Source of the DNA: Solihabitans fulvus
Lineage (GTDB): Bacteria; Actinomycetota; Actinomycetes; Mycobacteriales; Pseudonocardiaceae
DNA length: 49,521 nucleotides
Assembly (NCBI RefSeq): GCF_008386585.1
Contig: NZ_VUOB01000060.1
Location: 1-49,521, forward strand
Direction: 5' to 3'
Below the pieces are notes generated by a model. That model searched no databases, was not told where the DNA came from, and saw only the letters and a program-made list of their open reading frames with translations. Shown here piece after piece: positions 31,463 to 39,504 of this stretch. Positions within the stretch are counted from its first letter, which is position 1; the number at the start of each line of letters is the position of its first letter. Made by a program: the position numbers and the translations under genes.

Positions 31463-32499
31463 TGACCGAGCCGATCCTGCCGGTGCTGGCCGACAGCGTG
31501 CGGCTCGCCGAGAACGGCGTGCGCATCCTGGACCGGCGCGTGTTCCCGTTCGAGCAGGACTGGGTGCTGTGCCGCACGGCGGAGGACGTGGCGAAGGCCG
31601 TCGAGGACATGGTCACCCAGTCGTCGGGGCCGTACTTCGCGGCGCTGTGGGGCATGGTGCTCGCGGCCCGCGAGGCCGCCGGGCTGCCGGCCAAGGACGC
31701 GCGCGCCTACCTCGGTCGCGCCGGCGAGCGACTCTCGAACAGTCGACGCACCAACAATCATCTGCGCAAGGCCGTCCACTTCGTACTGTCCGAAGTGGAC
31801 GGTGTCGGTTCGGTCGCCGGCACGGAGCTGGTGGCCGCGGCGCTGGGCGGCGCCGAGGCGGGCGACCGCGCGTACCGGGCGCGCAGCCGCGCGCTCGGCG
31901 AGTTCACCTCGGGCCTGCTGCCCGAGGACGGCCGCGTGCTCACGCACTGCTGGGCGGACCTCTACCTGGTGGACACGGTGGTCGCCGCGCAGCGCGCCGG
32001 CAAGCGGCTCAGCTTCGTGTGCACCGAGACCCGCCCCTACCTCCAGGGCGCGAGGCTGACCGCGGAGACCCTGGCCGAGATGGGCGTGGACACCACCCTG
32101 ATCACCGACGGCATGGGCGCCGCCGTGCTCGGCTCCGGCGAGATCGACGCGCTGGTGACCGCCGCCGACCGGGTCACCATGGACGGCCACGTCGTCAACA
32201 AGGTCGGCACGCTCGGCTTGGCCATCGCCGCGAACGCCTTCGACGTGCCGTTCCTCGCCATGGTGCACGCCCCGGACCAACTGGCCAGGACGGGCGCGGA
32301 CGTGCCGATCGAGTACCGGCCGGGCGAGGACGTGCTCAGCACCCTCGGCCACCGCACGGCAAGCTACCGGGTGCGCGGCCACTACCCGGCGTTCGACATC
32401 ACCCCGCCCCGGTTCGTCACCTCGATCGTGACCGACCGGGGCCCGTTCGCCCCCGACGGGGTCGCCGCCTACTACCGCGAAGGAGAAGCCAACCAGTGA
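31462..32499 (+). CDS. mtnA: Methylthioribose-1-phosphate isomerase
   Basis: A 345-residue MtnA/eIF2B-like isomerase that converts 5-methylthioribose-1-phosphate to the ribulose form. Cys163 (LTHCWADLY) and Asp236 (AADRVTMDG) align closely with the catalytic Cys160 and Asp240 of B. subtilis MtnA. The TETRPYLQGARLTA and DGMGA segments are typical. The His-Cys-Trp context differs from the more usual T-x-C-N motif, a change worth noting. ATG start overlaps the upstream stop. Confidence 0.88.
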   Translation: MTEPILPVLADSVRLAENGVRILDRRVFPFEQDWVLCRTAEDVAKAVEDMVTQSSGPYFAALWGMVLAAREAAGLPAKDARAYLGRAGERLSNSRRTNNHLRKAVHFVLSEVDGVGSVAGTELVAAALGGAEAGDRAYRARSRALGEFTSGLLPEDGRVLTHCWADLYLVDTVVAAQRAGKRLSFVCTETRPYLQGARLTAETLAEMGVDTTLITDGMGAAVLGSGEIDALVTAADRVTMDGHVVNKVGTLGLAIAANAFDVPFLAMVHAPDQLARTGADVPIEYRPGEDVLSTLGHRTASYRVRGHYPAFDITPPRFVTSIVTDRGPFAPDGVAAYYREGEANQ

Positions 32500-33206
32500 C
32501 GCTGTCGGCGAAATGGGTCGTGGTCGACATCGAGGGCACGCTCACCGCGACCAGCCAGGTCCACGTGGTGCTCTACGACTACGCCAGGCCACGGCTCGGC
32601 CCGTGGATCGAACAGCACGCGGACGACCCCGTGGTGCGCGACGCGGTGCGGGAGATCAGGGAGCTCGCCGAGCTGCCCGCCGACGCGGGCACCGACCGCG
32701 TCGTGGCCGTGCTGCACGAGTGGATGGCCGCCGACCGCAAGATCGCGCCGCTGAAGACCTTGCAGGGCCTGATCTGGCAGCGCGGCTACGCCGACGGCGA
32801 GCTGGTCGCCGAGTTCTTCCCCGACGTGGTGCCCGCGCTGCGTGGCTGGCACGCGGCCGGGCTGCGGCTGGCCGTGTTCTCCTCCGGCTCGGTCGCGGGC
32901 CAGGTCGCCTTCTTCTCGAAGACCACCGACGGGGACCTGACCGGCCTGTTCGAGCACCATTTCGACACGGTCAACGCCGGTCCCAAGCGGGTGGCGTCCT
33001 CCTACCGGGCCATCGCGACCGCGCTGGCCGCCGAGCCTGGCGACCTGGTGTTCCTGTCCGACGTCCCGGCCGAGCTGGACGCCGCCGCCGAGGACGGCTG
33101 GCGGACCGTCGGCCTGGCCCGCGCCGGCGAGCCCTACGCGGACGCGGACTTCGGCGCGCACCGCGTGGTCGACAGCCTCGCCCTCGTCGAGATCGAGCCG
33201 GCGTGA
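32496..33206 (+). CDS. mtnC: Enolase-phosphatase (acireductone synthase)
   Basis: A 236-residue HAD phosphatase. Motif I VDIEGTL (nucleophile Asp11) and FSSGSVAGQVAFF are hallmarks of MtnC, which enolises and dephosphorylates 2,3-diketo-5-methylthiopentyl-1-phosphate to acireductone. The GTG start overlaps the MtnA stop; AAGGAG lies upstream. It works between MtnB and MtnD in the same operon. Confidence 0.92.
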   Translation: MTLSAKWVVVDIEGTLTATSQVHVVLYDYARPRLGPWIEQHADDPVVRDAVREIRELAELPADAGTDRVVAVLHEWMAADRKIAPLKTLQGLIWQRGYADGELVAEFFPDVVPALRGWHAAGLRLAVFSSGSVAGQVAFFSKTTDGDLTGLFEHHFDTVNAGPKRVASSYRAIATALAAEPGDLVFLSDVPAELDAAAEDGWRTVGLARAGEPYADADFGAHRVVDSLALVEIEPA

Positions 33207-33817
33207 CCACGCTGGCCGAGGCGGGTGCCGCGCTCGCGGCGGAGTCCGCGCGGTACGCGGGCCTCGGCTGGATGCGCGGCACCTCGGGCAACCTCTCGGT
33301 CGTGCTCGACGCGGACCCGCTGCGGCTGGCCGTCACCGCGAGCGGCCTGGACAAGGCCGAGCTGACCGCCGCCGACGTCGTGGTCGTCGACCGGACGGGC
33401 ACGGCAGTGCCGGACCAGCCGCGCCCGGACCGCGCGCCCTCGGCGGAGGCCGGCCTGCACGCGCGGATCGCCGAGGTGTCCGGGGCGGGCGCCGTGGTGC
33501 ACGTGCACGCGCTGTCCCCGGTGCTCGCCGCCGAGTACTGGCCGGACGGCGTCGAACTGCGCGACCTCGAGATGCTCAAGGGTTTCGGGCGGGCCGCGCA
33601 CGACGACCTGGTCACCGTGCCGGTCGTCCCCAACGGCCAGGACATGCGCGTGCTCGGCGACGCCTTCGAGGCGGGCTACCGCGCGGACACCCCGGCCTTG
33701 CTGGTCGCCAGGCACGGGGTGTACGTGTGGGGCGCGGACCTGACGCAGGCGCGGCACCGCCTGGAGTGCCTGGAATGGCTGCTGCGCTTCACCATCGAGA
33801 GGACGAGGACGCGATGA
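33203..33817 (+). CDS. mtnB: Methylthioribulose-1-phosphate dehydratase
   Basis: A 204-residue class II aldolase-fold enzyme. GTSGNLSV, VVHVHALSP (metal-binding His pair) and ARHGVYVWG are the family motifs. MtnB dehydrates methylthioribulose-1-phosphate. GTG start and stop both overlap neighbours (GTGA and ATGA). Confidence 0.9.
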   Translation: MTTLAEAGAALAAESARYAGLGWMRGTSGNLSVVLDADPLRLAVTASGLDKAELTAADVVVVDRTGTAVPDQPRPDRAPSAEAGLHARIAEVSGAGAVVHVHALSPVLAAEYWPDGVELRDLEMLKGFGRAAHDDLVTVPVVPNGQDMRVLGDAFEAGYRADTPALLVARHGVYVWGADLTQARHRLECLEWLLRFTIERTRTR

Positions 33818-34389
33818 CCCTGTTGACCGTCTGGCCGGACACCGACTCCGGCACCGTCCTGACCAGGACCGAGGACCCCGAGCAGATCCGGGACGAGCTC
33901 AAGCGGCTCGGCGTCCGCTTCGAGCGCTGGGACCTGGTCGAGGGGCTGCCGGCGGAGCCGACCTCCGAGGAGGTGCTGGCCGCCTACCGCGAGCGGGTCG
34001 CCGAGGTGGTGCGCGCCGAGGGCTACGTCCTGGTCGACGCCATGCACATGACCCCGCGCGAGGACGCGGAGTGGGCGGACCACGCGGCCACCGCCCGGCA
34101 GCGGTTCCTCGCCGAGCACACCCACGACGACGACGAGGACCGGTTCTTCGCGCGCGGGGCCGGCGTGTTCTACCTGCACGTCGACGGCCGCGTGCACGCC
34201 GTGTTCTGCGAGGCGGGCGACCTGCTCAGCGTGCCGGCCAACACGACGCACTGGTTCGACATGGGCACCCGCCCCGACTACGTGTCCATCAGGTTCTTCC
34301 ACGACGACGACGGCTGGGTCGGCAACTTCACCGGCAACCGCCTCGCCGAGGACTTCCCGGACTTCGACACCCTGGCCGCCGGTCGCTGA
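33814..34389 (+). CDS. mtnD: Acireductone dioxygenase
   Basis: A 191-residue cupin. Metal ligands are His102, His104, Glu108 (HTHDDDED) and His146 (TTHWF), matching the H96/H98/E102/H140 pattern of the Klebsiella enzyme. With Fe it gives the 2-keto precursor of methionine and formate; with Ni it gives methylthiopropionate, formate and CO. The formate could feed 10-formyl-THF for the formyltransferase, though that is speculation. It is the last gene of the operon and converges on the PBP-like gene with only 47 bp between. Confidence 0.93.
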   Translation: MTLLTVWPDTDSGTVLTRTEDPEQIRDELKRLGVRFERWDLVEGLPAEPTSEEVLAAYRERVAEVVRAEGYVLVDAMHMTPREDAEWADHAATARQRFLAEHTHDDDEDRFFARGAGVFYLHVDGRVHAVFCEAGDLLSVPANTTHWFDMGTRPDYVSIRFFHDDDGWVGNFTGNRLAEDFPDFDTLAAGR

Positions 34390-34436
34390 CACGTCACGAA
34401 GAGTCCCTTCAGGACAGTGGCAGGTCGTATCGCGTC

Positions 34437-36080
34437 TTATGACAGCGGTAGGTCGTACCGGGTCGCGAGTGCGGACAGCATGCCGCGCGCCAGGCCCGTG
34501 ACTCCGTCGTCGGCGGGCGGGCCCTCGACCGTCAGCGCGACCACGAACCGGGGCGCCGCGGCGGGCAGCATGCCGGCGAACGTGCTCCGCTCCGGGGTGT
34601 GCCAGTACGTGCCGGCGACCTGATAGCCCGGTAACAGCGCGTCCGACCGCAGCATGGCGCGGACCGTCCGTGCCGTGTCCTCGGCGAGCACCCGCACCCC
34701 GGCGGGCCTGGGCTCGTCGTGGCGCGCGCCGTCCGACCCGATCGTGCTGCGCACGACGCGGGGCGGTGTGCGCACGCCGTCCGCCGCGATCGCCTGGTAC
34801 AGGCCGGCCAGCTGTAACAGGGTCACCGACATGCCCTGGCCGGTGGCCAGCGCATCGAGCGTGTCCCTCGACCACTGGCCGCGCGCGGGCACGTGGCCCG
34901 GCGCCTCGCCGGGCAGGCCGACGTCGGTCACGGTGCCGAGGCCGAACTTCGTGAGGAGGTCGGCGAAGGCGTCCTCGCCCGCGTCGTGCGCGGCCGCCCG
35001 CAGGGCCGCCGCGGAGCCGCCGCCGGAGGGCCTGCCGGGGTCGAGCACGAGTCCCGTCACCGCCTGGCTGAGCGCCTGGTCGGCCGATCCTCGCTGCACC
35101 GACGCGCACGCCGCCACGATGCCGGCCACCGAGCCGGGTTCGAACGGCGTCTGCACGGTCGCGTCGACGAGCCGGTCGTCGCCGGTCGTCGCGACCTCGG
35201 TCGGCGCGTAGGGCCGGTCGTTGGCCAGCGCGAACACCTCGCCGGTCCTGGCGTTCAGCACGACGGCCCGCGCGGCTTTGGCTCCGGTGCGCCGCTGGTA
35301 GTCGGTGAGCAGCCGCTGCACCTGGTACTGCGTGTCGGTGTCCACGGTGAGCTGGAGGTCGCTGCCGGGCACCGAGGGGTCGCCGCCGCGCTGGCTGCCG
35401 GGGATGATCGCCTCGCCGCCGCGCTCGGTGTCCACCTCCCGCCAGCCGTCCTTGCCGGCCAGCGCGGTCTCCCGCGCGCTCTCCAGTCCGGCGAGGCCAT
35501 GCTCCGGCGGCGCGGCCGGGTCGGGGTCCCAGTTGACCGCCCCGACGATGTTCGAGGCCAATGGGCCGTTGGGGTAGATCCGCCGCATCCTGGTCTGGTG
35601 GGCGATGATCTCCGGGAACCTGCCGGTGATCTCCCTGGCCTTCACCGGGTCGACGTCCTCGGCGATCCGCAGGTACGCGCCGTCGGACCGGAGTTGGCGC
35701 AGCAGCGCCTGCTCGTCGACGGCGGGCCCGAGCGCGGCGCGGACCCCGGCCGCGATCTGCCCGGCCCGCGCCTCGAAGCTGTCGTCGGTCCTCGGGTGCT
35801 CCTGCGCCCAGTCGCGGCGGATCTGCGCCGGCTGCGTGTCGAGCATCCTGGTCTCGACGCTGAACGCCAGCCGCGCGCCGGAGCGGTCCAGGATCGCGCC
35901 GCGCTGCGCCCGGATCACCAGATGGGTGTCGCGTTGTTTGGCGGCCTGCTCGGACAGCGACTGCGCCTGCACGACCTGCGTGTCGACGAGTTTGATCCCC
36001 GCCGTGGCGAGCGCGCCGACGAGCATCAGCCGGGCGAACACGAGGCGAACCCGGCGGTTCGCCGGCCGGGGGCTCGACAC
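34437..36080 (-). CDS. Class B penicillin-binding-protein homologue with degenerate active site
   Basis: A 547-residue PBP2/FtsI-like protein: N-terminal membrane anchor (about residues 13-35), a PBP dimerisation-type domain with RAQRGAILDRSG, and a transpeptidase-like domain. The catalytic SxxK should lie in EPGS317VAG; Ser is kept but the Lys is Gly320. The SxN region reads GGGSAAAL, without Asn, and the KTGT motif is replaced by VAGTYWHT near 489. The surrounding scaffold (AGMLPAAAPRFVVALTVEGPP) is well kept, so this looks like a functional pseudoenzyme and not a decayed gene. The start is GTG 36080. Its place next to a peptide-antibiotic cluster allows a self-resistance or decoy role, but a housekeeping cell-wall role is equally possible. 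Confidence 0.85.
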   Translation of the reverse strand: MSSPRPANRRVRLVFARLMLVGALATAGIKLVDTQVVQAQSLSEQAAKQRDTHLVIRAQRGAILDRSGARLAFSVETRMLDTQPAQIRRDWAQEHPRTDDSFEARAGQIAAGVRAALGPAVDEQALLRQLRSDGAYLRIAEDVDPVKAREITGRFPEIIAHQTRMRRIYPNGPLASNIVGAVNWDPDPAAPPEHGLAGLESARETALAGKDGWREVDTERGGEAIIPGSQRGGDPSVPGSDLQLTVDTDTQYQVQRLLTDYQRRTGAKAARAVVLNARTGEVFALANDRPYAPTEVATTGDDRLVDATVQTPFEPGSVAGIVAACASVQRGSADQALSQAVTGLVLDPGRPSGGGSAAALRAAAHDAGEDAFADLLTKFGLGTVTDVGLPGEAPGHVPARGQWSRDTLDALATGQGMSVTLLQLAGLYQAIAADGVRTPPRVVRSTIGSDGARHDEPRPAGVRVLAEDTARTVRAMLRSDALLPGYQVAGTYWHTPERSTFAGMLPAAAPRFVVALTVEGPPADDGVTGLARGMLSALATRYDLPLS

Positions 36081-36226
36081 CCGGCAACCCTATCGGGTGA
36101 TCTTTGTGGGCACGGGTCGCGGCGCGACCATGCGAAGCGGAAAATCCGGGCCTTTCGTGGTTGGGTGCCGCCCCGCCGACTGACTACCGTGATCGACTCA
36201 GCCGTCGTGTGATGTGGAGTGCTCAG

Positions 36227-36709
36227 ATGTCGATGCCGGGCGAGTCGAACGCGTCGTTGGCCACCAGGAAGGTGCGGGTCGCCGCCTACGCCGTGTGCGT
36301 GCGGGACGGCCGGGTGCTGCTCGCCCGCTGGGTGGGCCCGAAGGGCAAGCTCTGGACGCTGCCCGGTGGCGGCGTCGACCACGGCGAGGACCCGTACGAC
36401 GCGGTGCGGCGCGAGGTCACCGAGGAGACCGGCCACACGGTCGAGGTCGAGCGGCTGGTCGGCGTGCACAGCGACCAGCGGGTCTTCTCCGACGGCGACG
36501 AGCCGCCGCGCGACCTGCACAGCGTGCGGATCGTCTACGCGGCGCGCGTCGTCGGCGGGGAGCTGCGCGACGAGGTGGACGGCTCGACGGACACCGCGGC
36601 GTGGTTCGGTCTCGACGAGGTGGACGGGCTCGCCCGCGTCCCGTGGCTGGACGCCGCGCTGGAGCTGGATCGGGTGCGGCCGGCCGGGGGAAACCACCGA
36701 CGCGACTGA
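36227..36709 (+). CDS. Nudix hydrolase
   Basis: A 160-residue protein with an intact Nudix box: GGGVDHGEDPYDAVRREVTEETG (G-x5-E-x7-RE-x2-EE-x-G). It hydrolyses a nucleoside diphosphate linked to some other group; the substrate is not predictable. ATG 36227 with GGAG about 8 nt upstream is preferred to ATG 36212. It is divergent from the PBP-like gene. Confidence 0.9.
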   Translation: MSMPGESNASLATRKVRVAAYAVCVRDGRVLLARWVGPKGKLWTLPGGGVDHGEDPYDAVRREVTEETGHTVEVERLVGVHSDQRVFSDGDEPPRDLHSVRIVYAARVVGGELRDEVDGSTDTAAWFGLDEVDGLARVPWLDAALELDRVRPAGGNHRRD

Positions 36710-37246
36710 TGTCAAGGCGGTATTTGCCTGGACAATAAGTCTGGACTATGTCGCAGTGCGAGCCTCTTGGTTCGGTAATATTGCCGATCGCCGTAACGAC
36801 CGTCGAGATAATCGCGTAGACCGAATGCCGGGTAAGTTCCGTGCGCCGAGTGGCTTTGTGGCGTTAGCGCCGTTCAGGCGAGCAGCTGCCCTTTGGTGCT
36901 GACTTTCGTGTTGGTCCGGGTGGGCGTACCGAGTCGGCCGATAAGCTCAATTCGCCTACACTGTGCGGCGCGAGATCGGGGTATCGTGGATCATGGGCGG
37001 CGCGCGACCGGTTGTCGCACGATGTTCGAACAATCGCCCTGACCTGCTTCGACAGTGTTGGCAGATTTGTTGGGGACGGCAGCTGTGAGCTGTCTCCCGT
37101 TGCCTTGACAGGGCACTGTGACAAAGTGGGTCCAGGGCTCCGGACGGAGGGGATCCGGCTGCCCGGGTTGATTTTTTGTCCGGTCAAACTTCAAATTATG
37201 CGACCGGCTTGAAGCAAGCACGGAGAAGTCTTGGGGGAGAGCTGAG
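36710..37246. other. Intergenic region upstream of the HTH/NB-ARC regulator
   Basis: A 537-bp stretch, clearly AT-richer than its flanks, with no credible gene. It holds an isolated TTGACA (37105-37110) and an interrupted CACT...AGTG symmetry right after it, but no convincing -10 element. Confidence 0.6.
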
Positions 37247-38719
37247 ATGGGGCGACCCGAACGACCACTGGATCCAGCGTCCGGTCCGGTCGCGGCCTTC
37301 GCGATGGACCTGCGGGAGCTGCGACAGGGAGCCGGGAATCCGAGTTACCGAGAGCTCGCCCAGCGGGCGCTGTTCTCGCCGTCGGTGCTGTCCACCGCCG
37401 CTGGCGGCCTCGGCCTGCCCACGCTGCGGGTCACCCTCGCATTCGTGGAGGCGTGCGGGGGCGACCAGGCCGGCTGGGAACGGCGGTGGCACGCCGTCGC
37501 CGAGATCATCGGCATGCCGGCGGGCCCGCAGGTGGTCGTGCCGCAGCAGGGCGCGCGCACCGGCGAGCGGCCGAGCGGTGCGGCCCGCAGCCAGCCGCCG
37601 CACCTGTCCTGGCCCGCGCAGCTGCCGGCGGGAACCCGCGAGTTCGTCGGCCGCCACGCCGAGTTCGCCCGGATGCGGGTGCTCACGGAGCCGGCAGGCC
37701 CGGCCGGTCGGGCCCCGGTGGTGGTCAGCGGCCCTGCGGGGATCGGCAAGAGCGCCTTCGCGGTGCGCCTCGCCCAGCAGCTGCGCACGCACTTTCCCGA
37801 CGGCCAGCTCTACGCGGCGCTCGGCGCCAGCGTGTCGGCCTACGACGTGCTCGGCGACTTCCTGCGCGCCCTCGGCGTGCAGCCCGAGCGGGTGCCGTCG
37901 GACTGCGAGCAGCGCGCCGGGCTGTACCGCTCGCTGCTCGCGCAGCGGCGGGTGGTCGTGGTGCTCGACGACGCCGCCGACGAACGGCAGGTCCGCCCGC
38001 TGCTGTCGGAGGCGCCGGCCAGCCAGGTCATCATCACCAGTTGCGGCAGGCTGACCGGGTTGGACGGCGTCTGCCGGCTGGTGCTGAACACCCTGCCTGC
38101 GGAGGAGTCGCTCGCCCTGATCGGCGCGGTGATCGGCCCGGACCGGGCGGTCGAGGAGGCCGACGCGATCATCGAGCTGGCCGAGCTCTGCGACCATCTG
38201 CCGCTCGCGCTGCGCATCATGGCCACCCGCATCGCGGCGCATCCCGGGTGGACCGTCGCGCACGCCGTGTCTCAGCTGCGCGATCCGGCGCACCGCCTCG
38301 ACCGCATCCGCACCGGGGACGTCGGCCTGCGGTCCAGGCTGCGCCGGGGCTACCGGCGGCTGGACTCCGGCCTCGCCCAGCGCGCGTTCCGGCACCTCGC
38401 CGAGCTGCCCGGCCCCGGCGTGCGGGCGAGCCAGTTGGCGCTGCTGCTGGAGATTCCCGTCGACGCGGCCGAGGACCTGCTCGAGGTCCTGCTCGACGGC
38501 GGCCTGCTCCAGACCACCCTCACCAACGACGCCTACTGCATGCCGAGGCTGTTCCGCGCCTACGCGCGGGAACGGCTGACCGCGTCGCTGGTCGACGCGG
38601 CCGAGCAGTCGGTCTCTGCCGTGGAATCCGCCGTCGCGGGATCGGCCGTCCCCGGCTGCCGGGACCGGTCGCTGCGCCAGCTGGCAGGCGGACCCAACCG
38701 CGCAGACTCGGCGGGCTGA
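37247..38719 (+). CDS. HTH/NB-ARC (STAND) transcriptional regulator
   Basis: A 490-residue protein. The N-terminal 70 residues form an Xre-like helix-turn-helix (LRELRQGAG...YRELAQRALFSPSVLS). After a linker comes an NB-ARC ATPase: Walker A GPAGIGKS near 162-169, Walker B VVVVLDD, and LCDHLPLALRI (the GLPLA-like motif). There is no C-terminal TPR/WD repeat array, so it is a short member. These act as signal-gated regulators and often lie at cluster borders. GGGGGAGA precedes ATG 37247. Confidence 0.85.
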   Translation: MGRPERPLDPASGPVAAFAMDLRELRQGAGNPSYRELAQRALFSPSVLSTAAGGLGLPTLRVTLAFVEACGGDQAGWERRWHAVAEIIGMPAGPQVVVPQQGARTGERPSGAARSQPPHLSWPAQLPAGTREFVGRHAEFARMRVLTEPAGPAGRAPVVVSGPAGIGKSAFAVRLAQQLRTHFPDGQLYAALGASVSAYDVLGDFLRALGVQPERVPSDCEQRAGLYRSLLAQRRVVVVLDDAADERQVRPLLSEAPASQVIITSCGRLTGLDGVCRLVLNTLPAEESLALIGAVIGPDRAVEEADAIIELAELCDHLPLALRIMATRIAAHPGWTVAHAVSQLRDPAHRLDRIRTGDVGLRSRLRRGYRRLDSGLAQRAFRHLAELPGPGVRASQLALLLEIPVDAAEDLLEVLLDGGLLQTTLTNDAYCMPRLFRAYARERLTASLVDAAEQSVSAVESAVAGSAVPGCRDRSLRQLAGGPNRADSAG

Positions 38720-38766
38720 CCCCGGGGCGGAGCCGGCGGCGGGTGCTGCCGGCCCCGCCGGGTCAG
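38716..38766. terminator. Bidirectional hairpin between convergent genes
   Basis: About 19 paired bases with one 3-nt bulge and one mismatch around a 10-nt loop. The outer arms CTGACCC and GGGTCAG contain the TGA stops of both convergent genes, so one palindrome serves as stop codon and terminator for both. Confidence 0.65.
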
Positions 38767-39374
38767 GCCGCGGTCGAGGGGTGCACGGTCGAGGGGTGCG
38801 CGGCGCGAACCCTCGGCAGCGCGGCCCGGTGCACGAACGCGGGCGGCAGGTTCGGCCACACCACCGGGCCGCGCGCGACGACGGCGAACCGCGCGGCCAG
38901 CTGCGCGGCGAACCGGCGGGCCGGCGGCGTCCACGCGGCGTGCACGTAGGCGAAGGTGGTGAACCGGCCGGAGTCGGTCAGCACGCCGCCGATCGCGTCC
39001 AGGATTCGGTGCTGCTGCTGCTCGGACATCACCGTCCACGGCAGACCGGACACGATCGCGTCGACCTGGTCGGGCACCAGGTTGCCGAGGTCGGCCGCCG
39101 AGCCCCGCACCACCTCGACGGGCCTGCCCCGGAACCGCCGCGTCAACTCGCCGGCGAGCACGGCGTTCAGCTCGACGGCGACCAGCCGCGCGCCCGGGGC
39201 CATGCGGTCCAGGATGGCCGAGGTGAACGCGCCGGTGCCCGGACCGAGCTCGACGACGACCTTCGCGCGTTCCAGGCCGAGATCGCTGGTCATCGCCTCG
39301 GCCAACTGCGGGGAGCTGGCCGCGATCGCGCCGGTCAGCAGGGGATGGCGGAAGAACTCTGCGGTGATCGACAT
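38763..39374 (-). CDS. SAM-dependent methyltransferase (KsgA/PmtA-like)
   Basis: A 203-residue class I methyltransferase: motif I VVELGPGTGAFT near 40-50, acidic VAVELN, and SGLPW in place of the NPPY-type motif IV, as in phospholipid N-methyltransferase-like proteins. Substrate uncertain: phospholipid, rRNA or a small molecule. The C-terminus ends in a short repeat (HPSTVHPSTAA). It is divergent from the histidine kinase. Confidence 0.8.
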   Translation of the reverse strand: MSITAEFFRHPLLTGAIAASSPQLAEAMTSDLGLERAKVVVELGPGTGAFTSAILDRMAPGARLVAVELNAVLAGELTRRFRGRPVEVVRGSAADLGNLVPDQVDAIVSGLPWTVMSEQQQHRILDAIGGVLTDSGRFTTFAYVHAAWTPPARRFAAQLAARFAVVARGPVVWPNLPPAFVHRAALPRVRAAHPSTVHPSTAA

Positions 39375-39504
39375 GACTCGACGCTAGGAATCCGCCGGGT
39401 GGCCGCACATCCGTCGACGCGGCCGAGCGCATCCTCCGCAGGGATGATCGAAAAAGGACTCCGGGAGGACGTCGGCGCACGTCGGGCCGCCGTAGGGTCG
39501 CCTG

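Noticed and set aside
1..34389. Hydroxamate siderophore cluster (formyltransferase plus MbtH)
   Set aside because: No ornithine or lysine N-hydroxylase, no siderophore uptake or reductase genes and no iron-box operator seen.
34419..34464. Short imperfect direct repeat (GGTCGTA...) at the 3' end of the PBP-like gene
   Set aside because: Only about 18 bp with several mismatches; too weak for an attachment site or terminator claim.
34437..36080. A decayed pseudogene of a PBP
   Set aside because: The frame is full length without stops or shifts and the non-catalytic scaffold is well kept; a pseudoenzyme is more likely.
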